A DNA stretch of 64,000 nt. Source: Pelotalea chapellei (lineage in GTDB: Bacteria; Desulfobacterota; Desulfuromonadia; Geobacterales; Pseudopelobacteraceae). The notes below the pieces were generated by a model. The model saw only the letters and a list, made by a program, of their open reading frames with translations. It did no database searches and was not told the origin of the DNA. This document shows, piece after piece, positions 1 to 7,622 of this stretch. The translations under genes were made by a program, and so were the position numbers. Position 1 is the stretch's first letter. Every line of letters begins with the position of its first letter. The stretch is from the NCBI RefSeq assembly GCF_018531195.1, contig NZ_JAHDYS010000001.1:248001-312000 (forward strand), given 5' to 3'.

Positions 1-344
1 CTCCCCAGTTGATGTCCTTCTTCTCCAGCGACCCGGCGGTTATATCTGCCGGCGTTCGGTTCCTGAAGATCGAAGCTTTCGTTTTACCCGCCTATGTACT
101 ACTGTACATCTGTGTTTCTGCCATGCAGGGAATCCAGCGCCCTGTCTTTGCTCTCTGGATCGGGCTGTACCGCCAGATTCTTGCGCCCGCGGCTGTTTTC
201 TACCTGCTGACAAGCGTCTTCAATTGGGGCATTATCGGCGTCTGGTGGGGTATCTTCGCTGTGACATGGTCCGCTGCCCTGATTGTAGTCCTGTATGTAA
301 CCATCATCCTCAACAAGCTCGAAAAGGATATTTTTGTAGTATGA
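1..344 (+). CDS. MATE family efflux transporter, C-terminal part (5' truncated by window)
   Basis: The open frame enters from the window edge (frame beginning at base 3) and ends at TGA 342-344. The visible 113 residues hold three hydrophobic stretches with the spacing of the last helices of MATE/NorM-type cation-coupled multidrug exporters: a helix around AFVLPAYVLLYIC, a short linker with the MQGIQRP-type turn, then two further helices ending in a basic tail (LNKLEKD). The ATG printed at base 9 is internal. The stop overlaps the mtaB start (ATGA), so the two are probably co-transcribed. Substrate cannot be told from this fragment. Confidence 0.75.
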   Translation, partial: PQLMSFFSSDPAVISAGVRFLKIEAFVLPAYVLLYICVSAMQGIQRPVFALWIGLYRQILAPAAVFYLLTSVFNWGIIGVWWGIFAVTWSAALIVVLYVTIILNKLEKDIFVV

Positions 345-1669
345 AAAAAGTTGCCATTGCCACTCTGGGGTGCAAAACCAACCAGTTCGAATCAGCCGCC
401 ATTTCAGAGCAGTTCACAACCGCAGGCTACTGCATTGTCCCCTTCACCGAATCAGCCGATATTTACGTCGTCAACTCCTGTACGGTAACAGCACGTACGG
501 ATAGCGAAACCCGCAGACTTATCCGACGCGCCCGGCGACTTAACCCCGAGGCCCGTATCGTTGCCACCGGCTGCTATGCCCAGGTATCGCCGGATGAACT
601 TTCCAACATGCCCGAGGTGGATGTGGTGCTGGGCAATAGCGAAAAGCTGGATGCAACCCTGCTCTCCGGAGCAGATACCAATCAGGTGGCAGATAGTGCG
701 GCCGAAGAAACATTCAGCCCACTGAAGCTGACCAGCTTTGCCGAGCACACCCGTGCGTTTCTGCAGGTCCAGAACGGCTGCAACACCTTCTGTGCCTACT
801 GCATCGTCCCCTTTGCCCGGGGAAGAAGCCGCAGCGTGGCGGAAGATGAGGTACTTGAAGGAATCAGACGTCTCACCGCAGCCGGTTTCAAAGAAGTGGT
901 ATTAACCGGCATCCATTTAGGAGCCTATGGGCTGGATCTGGAACGTCGCCCTTCACTGGAAAGTCTGATCCGACGAATTGTTTCCGAGACGGATATTCTG
1001 CGCCTTCGCATAGGTTCAGTTGATCCCAATGAATTCAGCGCCGAGCTGCTCAGCCTATACCAATCATCACCCCAAGTCTGCGACCACTTTCACATACCGC
1101 TTCAAAGCGGCAATGACAGCATCCTGAAAAGAATGGGGCGCCCCTACAGCACTGCCTTTTTTCGGGACCTGATTGAAAAAATCACCGTCAGCATGCCTCA
1201 TGCTTTTATCGGCACTGATGTAATCGCCGGTTTTCCTGGAGAAACAGAAGAAGAGTTCGAGACTACCTGCCGCTTTATCGAGTCGCTTCCTTTCGCGGAC
1301 CTGCATGTCTTCCCTTACTCCAAGCGTCCTAAAACCCGTGCCGCCGAGATGCCTAATCATGTTCCGCCTGCGGTGATCAGCTATCGTGCCGCCCGACTCA
1401 GGGCTATCGCAGAGAAAAAGAAAACAGATTTTCTTGAAAAATCCATTGCCACAGAACTTACTGTTCTGGTTCAAAAACATGATGAAACCACTGGAACAGT
1501 AAAAGGAATTTCCAACAACTATATCCAGGCCGAATTTGCAGGCTCTGCTACCGATCTCAACACCCTCTGCAGGGTGCTTGTAAAGACAACCAGCAAAGGG
1601 GGAGCGTTTTGCGATCGGTTACCGGACGCGCAGGACCTAGAACAATCATCGTGCTTGACGCTCAAATGA
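341..1669 (+). CDS. mtaB: tRNA (N6-L-threonylcarbamoyladenosine(37)-C2)-methylthiotransferase MtaB
   Basis: Radical-SAM methylthiotransferase that adds a methylthio group to t6A37 of ANN-decoding tRNAs. The protein is 442 residues, normal for MtaB. Three domains are visible: an N-terminal UPF0004 domain with ATLGCKTNQFE and the conserved cysteines in NSCTVTA and GCYAQ; the radical SAM core with the CNTFCAYC cluster motif; and a C-terminal TRAM-like part. The GCKTNQ N-terminus separates it from MiaB and RimO. A longer frame runs upstream to 224, but 341 gives the normal start and overlaps the efflux gene stop by four bases, which suggests translational coupling. Confidence 0.93.
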   Translation: MKKVAIATLGCKTNQFESAAISEQFTTAGYCIVPFTESADIYVVNSCTVTARTDSETRRLIRRARRLNPEARIVATGCYAQVSPDELSNMPEVDVVLGNSEKLDATLLSGADTNQVADSAAEETFSPLKLTSFAEHTRAFLQVQNGCNTFCAYCIVPFARGRSRSVAEDEVLEGIRRLTAAGFKEVVLTGIHLGAYGLDLERRPSLESLIRRIVSETDILRLRIGSVDPNEFSAELLSLYQSSPQVCDHFHIPLQSGNDSILKRMGRPYSTAFFRDLIEKITVSMPHAFIGTDVIAGFPGETEEEFETTCRFIESLPFADLHVFPYSKRPKTRAAEMPNHVPPAVISYRAARLRAIAEKKKTDFLEKSIATELTVLVQKHDETTGTVKGISNNYIQAEFAGSATDLNTLCRVLVKTTSKGGAFCDRLPDAQDLEQSSCLTLK

Positions 1670-1683
1670 GATTCTGGAATAAT
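1655..1683 (+). promoter_or_regulatory. Candidate sigma70 promoter for the amino-acid ABC operon
   Basis: TTGACG (1655-1660), a 17-base spacer and AATAAT (1678-1683) sit across the end of mtaB and upstream of the binding-protein gene starting at 1720. Seen by eye only. Confidence 0.45.
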
Positions 1684-1719
1684 CCCGTGGTTTTTAATTT
1701 TTTGTTGAGGAGATCAAAT

Positions 1720-2514
1720 ATGAGGAAATTCCTGCTACTGTGTGCCTGCATCCTGCTCTCCGTTTCTGCTGCTGTAACCGCCTTTGCCGGCGACGGTTCA
1801 TGGGACCGTGTCAAGAAAGAGGGCAAGCTTGGCATCGGGCTTGACGATTCCTTCCCGCCGATGGGTTACCGTCAGGCTGATGGGAAACTTGTCGGATTCG
1901 ACATCGATGCTGCCGAAGAAGTTGGCAAACGTCTGGGCATAAAGATCGAGTGGCAGCCAACCGCTTGGGCTGGCGTCATACATTCCCTCAACGCCGGAAA
2001 GTTTGATTGCATCTGGAACGGGATGACCATTACCGAGGAGCGAGCCAAAGAAGTCGCTTTCACCAAGCCCTACATCATGGATGGACAGATCGCCATCGTC
2101 AACTTCAAGGACAAGCGATTCAAAGGACTCAAAGATCTTAAAAATTACAAGGCAGGCACCCAGAAAGGATCTTCCGGTCTGGAGGCAGTCAAAAAACTTG
2201 GCAGCGCGCCGACAGAACTGAAAGAATATGAAGATTATCCCAAGGCTCTGCTTGATCTGGAAGCCGGACGTATCGAGGTGGTTGTAGTTGACAATGTTAC
2301 CGGCCGCGACATGATCGCCAAGCGCCCCGGCAAATTCAGGATTCTGCCGGGCATGATCAGCAAGGAACCCTTTGGCGTGGCATTCCGCAAGAATGATAAG
2401 GACCTGCGTGAAAAAGTACAGCAGACACTGGACAAAATGGTCAAAGACGGCACGATGACAAAGATCTCACGCAAATGGTTTGCCGAAGACATCACCAATC
2501 CCAAGAAGTTCTAG
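1720..2514 (+). CDS. Amino-acid ABC transporter, periplasmic substrate-binding protein (family 3)
   Basis: Binding protein of a polar amino-acid importer, 264 residues. A signal peptide fills residues 1-23 (basic MRK, hydrophobic core, AFA cleavage site). The mature part shows SBP_bac_3 hallmarks: GIGLDDSFPPMGYR near the start, VGFDIDAAEEVGKRLG, and FDCIWNGMTITEERAKEVAFTKPY with its Thr/Arg ligand region. The start at 1720 was chosen because GAGGAG lies just upstream (1707-1712) and the signal peptide begins there; the frame is open back to 1609. The permease and ATPase follow directly. The likely ligand is a glutamine/histidine/arginine-type amino acid, but specificity is not readable. Confidence 0.9.
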   Translation: MRKFLLLCACILLSVSAAVTAFAGDGSWDRVKKEGKLGIGLDDSFPPMGYRQADGKLVGFDIDAAEEVGKRLGIKIEWQPTAWAGVIHSLNAGKFDCIWNGMTITEERAKEVAFTKPYIMDGQIAIVNFKDKRFKGLKDLKNYKAGTQKGSSGLEAVKKLGSAPTELKEYEDYPKALLDLEAGRIEVVVVDNVTGRDMIAKRPGKFRILPGMISKEPFGVAFRKNDKDLREKVQQTLDKMVKDGTMTKISRKWFAEDITNPKKF

Positions 2515-2544
2515 GATCTCCACAGGCTCCTAATAGAAGGTAAC

Positions 2545-3555
2545 ATGAGATATCTGATCAGCAGGGCCGCTGCGGCCCTGCTTTTTTTGTGCATCTTTGC
2601 CGGCACCAGCCTGGCTGCAACTGATTACGATCAACTTTTCCGCCAGTCCAGTGACCTAATGGTCCAGGGCGACCTGGAAGGCAGTCTGAAACTGCTCAAA
2701 CAGGTGCCTGCACCTGCACCCGGTGATGATGGCAGCGCCTTTGTCTCCAGTCGTATGCAGGCAGCCAGGATTTATTCATCCCAGGGCACTCCTGAAGCTG
2801 CGATGGAGGCCTGCAGGGAAGTTCTCAAACTGTTCCCGGACAACAGCGAAGCCCGCAACCTCCTCACTGCTCTCGAAAAACAGCAAAAACCGCGCTGGCA
2901 TACGATTCTGGCCGACTGTCTGCGATTTCTGCCGGCACTGGCCAAGGGCGCAACAATGACCCTGCTGCTGGTATTCTGCACGATGCTGATATCGCCACTG
3001 GGCGGACTGCTGATCGCTCTGGGACGCATCAGTACGTTTCGGCCGGTTTCAGCACTTTGCTGGTTCATCATCTGGTTTTTCCGCGGAACACCGCTGCTGC
3101 TGCAGCTGTTCTTCATCTACTATGGACTCCCCGCACTGGGAATAACCCTGGCACCGCTCACCGCCGCCGTAATCGGGCTTGGCCTGAACTACTCAGCCTA
3201 CCTCGGCGAGATCATCCGCGGAGCCATTCAGAGCATTGATCATGGCCAGATGGAAGCTGCCAAGGCCATCGGCATGACCTACGGCCAGGCAATGCGCCGC
3301 GTCATCATCCCACAGACCTACAAGCGCCTTATGCCTCCCATAGGCAATGAATTTATCGCTCTGATCAAGGATACAGCACTGGTTTCAACCATCGCCATGG
3401 TCGAACTGATGCGCTCGGCCGATCAGCTGTTCAACACCTACTTCAACATTACGGCTCTTGTGCTGGCAGCCCTGATCTACCTGGTATTAACCACGATCTT
3501 CACTTTCATTTTTGAAAAAATAGAATACAGGGCAGGGATTTATGAGCAGCGCTAA
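2545..3555 (+). CDS. Amino-acid ABC permease with an N-terminal periplasmic TPR-like domain
   Basis: The C-terminal part, about residues 130-336, is a standard HisM/GlnP-type permease: several membrane helices and the EAA loop (EAAKAIGMTYGQAMRRVIIPQ) that contacts the ATPase. The first 130 residues are extra: a cleavable-looking signal peptide (1-24, ending SLAA) and a helical stretch with two tandem TPR-like helix pairs (DLMVQGDLEGSLKLLKQ; AARIYSSQGTPEAAMEACREVL). Family permeases are usually 215-250 residues, so this is a fusion. The frame is continuous with no sign of a sequencing join. It overlaps the ATPase gene by 14 bases. The extra domain may help capture the binding protein; that is inference. 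Confidence 0.85.
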   Translation: MRYLISRAAAALLFLCIFAGTSLAATDYDQLFRQSSDLMVQGDLEGSLKLLKQVPAPAPGDDGSAFVSSRMQAARIYSSQGTPEAAMEACREVLKLFPDNSEARNLLTALEKQQKPRWHTILADCLRFLPALAKGATMTLLLVFCTMLISPLGGLLIALGRISTFRPVSALCWFIIWFFRGTPLLLQLFFIYYGLPALGITLAPLTAAVIGLGLNYSAYLGEIIRGAIQSIDHGQMEAAKAIGMTYGQAMRRVIIPQTYKRLMPPIGNEFIALIKDTALVSTIAMVELMRSADQLFNTYFNITALVLAALIYLVLTTIFTFIFEKIEYRAGIYEQR

Positions 3556-4318
3556 AGAACCGCTTCTGAAACTGACAGGCATTACCAAGCATTTCAAAAA
3601 CCTGACTGCGGTTAATGGAATAAATCTGGAAGTGCAACCGGGTGAAAAACTGGTCATCATCGGTCCCTCGGGCTCGGGAAAATCAACCCTGCTCCGCTCG
3701 ATAAACCTGCTGGAAGAGATCGACGATGGAACCATCACCTTCGAGGGACATCAGGTCGGCTACGTCACCCGCCTTGGAAAGCGCCATCTGGACAAGCCCC
3801 ATCAGATCTGCGCCCTGCGGGCCGAAATCGGCATGGTCTTTCAGCACTTCCACCTGTTTCCGCACATGACTGTCCTGGGCAACGTTATGGAAGGGCCGCT
3901 CACAGTACAGAAGAAAACTCGCGAGGAGGCCCGGCAGACTGCCGTGGACATGCTGGCCAAGGTGGGCCTGTCGGATAAGCGCGATGTCTTCCCCGCGACG
4001 CTCTCCGGCGGCCAGAAACAGCGCGTCGCCATCGCACGGGCCCTGGCCATGCGCCCCAAGCTGATGCTGTTCGATGAACCGACATCAGCGCTGGACCCGG
4101 AGCTTGTGGGTGAAGTATTCGACACCATTCACAGCCTGGCCGACGAAGGCATGACCATGCTCATCGTCACTCATCACATGGGTTTTGCCCGCGAACTCGC
4201 AGACCGGGTTATTTTCATGGAATCAGGCCGGTTTCTGGCTGAGGGGACACCGCAGGAATTTTTCTGTAAAAGCCAGGATAATGAGCGGATCAGAGGTTTT
4301 CTGAACCGACTTTTGTAA
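3542..4318 (+). CDS. Amino-acid ABC transporter ATP-binding protein (GlnQ/HisP type)
   Basis: ATPase of the importer encoded just upstream, 258 residues. Walker A is GPSGSGKST, the Q-loop lies in GMVFQHFHLFPH, the signature is LSGGQKQR, Walker B is LMLFDEPTSALD, and the switch histidine is in IVTHHMGFA. The insert between Walker A and the Q-loop is somewhat longer than in GlnQ and nearer to HisP. The gene begins inside the end of the permease gene and a strong hairpin terminator follows at 4332-4368, so binding protein, permease and ATPase make a complete three-gene operon. Confidence 0.93.
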   Translation: MSSAKEPLLKLTGITKHFKNLTAVNGINLEVQPGEKLVIIGPSGSGKSTLLRSINLLEEIDDGTITFEGHQVGYVTRLGKRHLDKPHQICALRAEIGMVFQHFHLFPHMTVLGNVMEGPLTVQKKTREEARQTAVDMLAKVGLSDKRDVFPATLSGGQKQRVAIARALAMRPKLMLFDEPTSALDPELVGEVFDTIHSLADEGMTMLIVTHHMGFARELADRVIFMESGRFLAEGTPQEFFCKSQDNERIRGFLNRLL

Positions 4319-4331
4319 AGCGTAAAAAAAC

Positions 4332-4368
4332 AAATGGCCAGCCGGTTTAATAACGGCTGGCCATTTTT
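4332..4368. terminator. Bidirectional intrinsic terminator
   Basis: A 12-bp stem, AATGGCCAGCCG pairing with CGGCTGGCCATT, is flanked by A-runs on the left and T-runs on the right. It lies between the convergent ABC operon (plus) and the ubiD-like gene (minus) and can serve both. Confidence 0.85.
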
Positions 4369-4425
4369 CTTACCTGTTCACGAACCTTCCAGGTGATCCA
4401 ATCAGCAGCACCTTCTTCCCGCCTG

Positions 4426-6267
4426 TCAGATAATGCCATGCAGCGGCCCGCCCGGTGCTCCCAACTCATCAACCTTGCGCTCCACAGCAGGATCATCCAC
4501 AAGAGGTGGGGCATGGAAGGGTTTACTGCGGGCATCAATCACCAGAGCACCTTTGCAGCCCCAATGACGCCCGCGATTTTCGGCCCTGATGCCGTAGATA
4601 TCTGTTGCCGGATTGGAACGGGTAAAGGTCACCCATAGAAAATTATTCAAGGCAGCTGCTGCAAAGCGGGCATCATCGCAGATCACGATTAGCGGAAAAC
4701 CTTCGAAACAGTCACGCTCTGCGTAATAGGCACAGAACTGCTCGATCACATCGTCGCACTCTCCCCGCGCCTGACGGGATACCGGCCCGGTCACGGCAAG
4801 CACACCCGGCAGGCAGACATCAGCCCCACCGAATTCCGGCGGGAATTCAAGGCCAGCTGGCACCTCGGCAGACAGTTTCCGACGCACCGGTCCCGCTGCG
4901 GCAATGACTACCTTGGAGCCTTCGTTCAAACCGGAACCGCTATAGTCAAGAGTATCAATGGTCGTGGTTGTCTGGAAGTGAAGGTTCCTGCTCCAGTCGA
5001 CTCGCTCAAGCATATGTTTGAAGAATGCGGCGCAATCATGGGTATGCAGAACGGGAGCATCTTCATGAGCGGCAATGAAAAGATATTTAGCCAGGGAAAG
5101 CTGTCCCTGGCCAAGAATTGCATTGGCAATGGTCAGCAGCTCCTGGGGCTGACGCTCCGCAGCATAGGGGACGTAGCGCTCAGTGGCAATGGCAAGCAAC
5201 AGCGGGTGAACGCCGGCCGCATCGACAGCGTGCACCTCTTTTACCCCCTGCACCACGGTGGGGATCAACGGACCGGTCAGCTCGTGAATGAAGGCTCCAA
5301 AGCTGGTATCCTCCTGGGGAGGACGGCCAACCGTGGTGAAGGGCCAGATGGCATCCCGGCGATGGTAGACAGCTTCCACCTGAATAGCGGGAAATTCATG
5401 GGTTAGACTGTAATAGCCGAGGTGATCGCCAAACGGGCCTTCCGGCATCGTCTTGTGCGGATCAACCACCCCGCAGATGCAAAAATCGGCCTGGGCGGAG
5501 ATGGGTAGTTGTCCCGGCTGACGAACCATGGGGATGCGCTGTCCTGCGAGCAGGCCTGCAAAAGAGAGTTCCGGCATCCCCTCGGGAAGCGGCATAACTG
5601 CCGCAACAGCCATGGAGGGAGGACCACCGACAAATACATTAACCCGCAGCAGATCTCCCCGCGCGATTGCTTCGGCATGATGACCACCTATGCCGCGATG
5701 GATCTGGTAATGCAGGCCTACCTGACGGTCGGCTTCATAGCTGTTGCCCGAAATCTGCACCCGATACATGCCGAGATTGGATCTGCCGAAACCGGGACGG
5801 TCAGGACTCTCGGTATAAACTTGCGGCAATGTGATAAAGGCTCCGCCGTCCATTGGCCAGGAAACGATCTGCGGCAAATTGGAAAGAGTTGTGCGGCATT
5901 CAAGCACCGGAGCATTTCGGGTCGTTGCCGGCAGCAGGTGAAGAGCGGCAGCTGGTGCCTTGATAATATCCAGAGGATTCTTCAGAAGCGAGAAAGGGTT
6001 GATCTTGAGATCCACCAGGCAACGGATGTCATCCAGTGTATCCCGAAAGATGAAGCGGGTCCGTTCAAGGGTCCCATACAGGTTTCCCAACAGCGGGAAC
6101 CTGCAATTAACCGGATTCGTGAAGAGAAGCGCCGGCCCCCCAGCCTGATAAACCCGACGCTGTACTGCACCAATCTCAAGTCTGGGATCAAGCGGCGCTT
6201 CAATTCTCAGCAGCATTCCCCGCTGTTCCAGATCAACAACACACTCCTGAAGATTACGGTAACCCAT
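4426..6267 (-). CDS. UbiD family decarboxylase (menaquinone-pathway type)
   Basis: Prenylated-FMN dependent (de)carboxylase of 613 residues. UbiD landmarks are present: an N-terminal part with LEQRGMLLRIEAPLDP, the flavin/metal-binding stretch around NLGMYRVQ and HYQIHRGIGGHH, and the catalytic acidic motif MPEGPFGDHLGYYS followed by IQVEAVYHR. Its length is well above E. coli UbiD (about 490) and matches the roughly 600-residue group tied to menaquinone synthesis, so a role in the futalosine menaquinone route is the likeliest; an aromatic-acid decarboxylase cannot be excluded. The gene is coupled to the upstream TPR gene by a one-base TGATG overlap. No UbiX partner lies in the window. Confidence 0.85.
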   Translation of the reverse strand: MGYRNLQECVVDLEQRGMLLRIEAPLDPRLEIGAVQRRVYQAGGPALLFTNPVNCRFPLLGNLYGTLERTRFIFRDTLDDIRCLVDLKINPFSLLKNPLDIIKAPAAALHLLPATTRNAPVLECRTTLSNLPQIVSWPMDGGAFITLPQVYTESPDRPGFGRSNLGMYRVQISGNSYEADRQVGLHYQIHRGIGGHHAEAIARGDLLRVNVFVGGPPSMAVAAVMPLPEGMPELSFAGLLAGQRIPMVRQPGQLPISAQADFCICGVVDPHKTMPEGPFGDHLGYYSLTHEFPAIQVEAVYHRRDAIWPFTTVGRPPQEDTSFGAFIHELTGPLIPTVVQGVKEVHAVDAAGVHPLLLAIATERYVPYAAERQPQELLTIANAILGQGQLSLAKYLFIAAHEDAPVLHTHDCAAFFKHMLERVDWSRNLHFQTTTTIDTLDYSGSGLNEGSKVVIAAAGPVRRKLSAEVPAGLEFPPEFGGADVCLPGVLAVTGPVSRQARGECDDVIEQFCAYYAERDCFEGFPLIVICDDARFAAAALNNFLWVTFTRSNPATDIYGIRAENRGRHWGCKGALVIDARSKPFHAPPLVDDPAVERKVDELGAPGGPLHGII

Positions 6268-7517
6268 CAGCCCCTCACGCTACGCAGTTTGGCAAGTATA
6301 GAGTCGATCTGCCGCAGGCGGTCCCTGGCGGTAAAAATCTGCTGACGGTCGCTCTCGTGAGTGAAACGTTCAAGCCCCTTTTTCAATATATCCTCAGCCT
6401 CTGCCAGATTTCCTGTTTTGTGACGCAGTCGTGCCAGGGCTATCAGGTACTGCACTGCGTGTGGCTCCAGTGCCTCGGAACGTCTCAGGTCGCTCTCCGC
6501 CAAAACTGCCTCACCGCTGCGGTCTCTTTTGCGTGCACGAAGTGCATAGACCTGTGCCAGGGCACTTTGGACATCCTGTTGAATTCCCTCGGCGTCGGCA
6601 CTTTTTCCCACGCTTTCCAGAAAGTCGATGGCCTTATCATAATTCTCCATGCGCAGATGTGCCATCATCACTGAGGCAATGGCCTCACGGCTCTGGGGTT
6701 GCAGCCGATAGGCCTTCATGAAATCTTCCAGGGCCGCTCCATGGTTCTCCCGCAACAGTGAAGTCTTTCCGGACATCAGCAGCGAGCGTATGCGGTAACT
6801 CGAGAGGATGGCTTTGACACCTTCATCCTTGATTGATGCATAGCGAAGGTCATACAGCTGGTCGAACTTGTCGAATTCCCCCTGTCTCACATAGGCATTG
6901 GCCAGGCTGGTAATGTATGGCAGCAGCTGGTCGGAATCTTTTCCCAGTGAGCGTTCAGCCAGTGTCAGTGACTTTTCATAAAGCGGCAATGCAGCTACAT
7001 AGCTTCCTGTGCGGGCCAGGTTGAATGCCCTGGAACGGAGCAACTGGGACTCAAACAAGGCGTCAAGCTGATTGAATCGTGTCTCTGCCGCCTCCCCCTC
7101 AGCAACGTGTCGCAATGTCATGTCAGCCAGATCAAAATTGCAGTCATCAGCCGTTGAGTCAAGATGTCGATCCCTCAATTCAGCCAGCAGACCGGTGGGG
7201 ACAGGAGATATCGTAAGAGAATGCCCCCCTGCCTTGGACTCGTCATCCAGGGGATAGCGCACTTCCAGGGGAGTCCCTTCCTTGCCGGAGAAGTGGCCGA
7301 GAGTCATTCCCTGCCCTTCAAAGTAGCCGCTGACAGTCTGCTCCTTGTCATGCCTGAGCACCAGCGACACCTCATGTTTACCGACAGCACCGGCGCATGC
7401 CTTTCCGGAAACGGCTGTTATATTCACAATACCGGCATAGAGATCGACCCCGGCACAACAGGCAACAGGCACGACAAAAAACAAAGCACCAGCAATAATG
7501 GCTGAAGACAGATGCAT
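6267..7517 (-). CDS. Secreted TPR-repeat protein of unknown function
   Basis: 416 residues from the chosen start at 7517, where a signal peptide begins (MHLSSAIIAGALFFVVPVACCAG) and GTGAGG sits seven bases upstream; the frame continues to 7580. Residues 24-130 form a beta-rich domain of unknown type with a conserved-looking Cys pair region. From about residue 145 on there are TPR-like repeats (NLARTGSYVAALPLYEKSLTLAERSLG; YLIALARLRHKTGNLAEAEDILKKGLER). It ends exactly where ubiD-like begins, so the two share a transcript. The Cys residues near the signal cleavage site could make it a lipoprotein, but the lipobox is poor. I do not recognise a specific family. Confidence 0.8.
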   Translation of the reverse strand: MHLSSAIIAGALFFVVPVACCAGVDLYAGIVNITAVSGKACAGAVGKHEVSLVLRHDKEQTVSGYFEGQGMTLGHFSGKEGTPLEVRYPLDDESKAGGHSLTISPVPTGLLAELRDRHLDSTADDCNFDLADMTLRHVAEGEAAETRFNQLDALFESQLLRSRAFNLARTGSYVAALPLYEKSLTLAERSLGKDSDQLLPYITSLANAYVRQGEFDKFDQLYDLRYASIKDEGVKAILSSYRIRSLLMSGKTSLLRENHGAALEDFMKAYRLQPQSREAIASVMMAHLRMENYDKAIDFLESVGKSADAEGIQQDVQSALAQVYALRARKRDRSGEAVLAESDLRRSEALEPHAVQYLIALARLRHKTGNLAEAEDILKKGLERFTHESDRQQIFTARDRLRQIDSILAKLRSVRG

Positions 7518-7622
7518 GCTGACCTCACTTAAAAGATATCTTGACCGCCAAAGGTTATCATTGTACTCACCTACAATCAAGATCTCTGAACACCGGATGA
7601 CAGCAGGCCCGGCGAACTATAA

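Noticed and set aside
5509-6345. 278-codon plus-strand frame antisense to the ubiD-like gene
   Set aside because: The opposite strand encodes a clear UbiD family protein over the whole stretch; the antisense translation has no family features.
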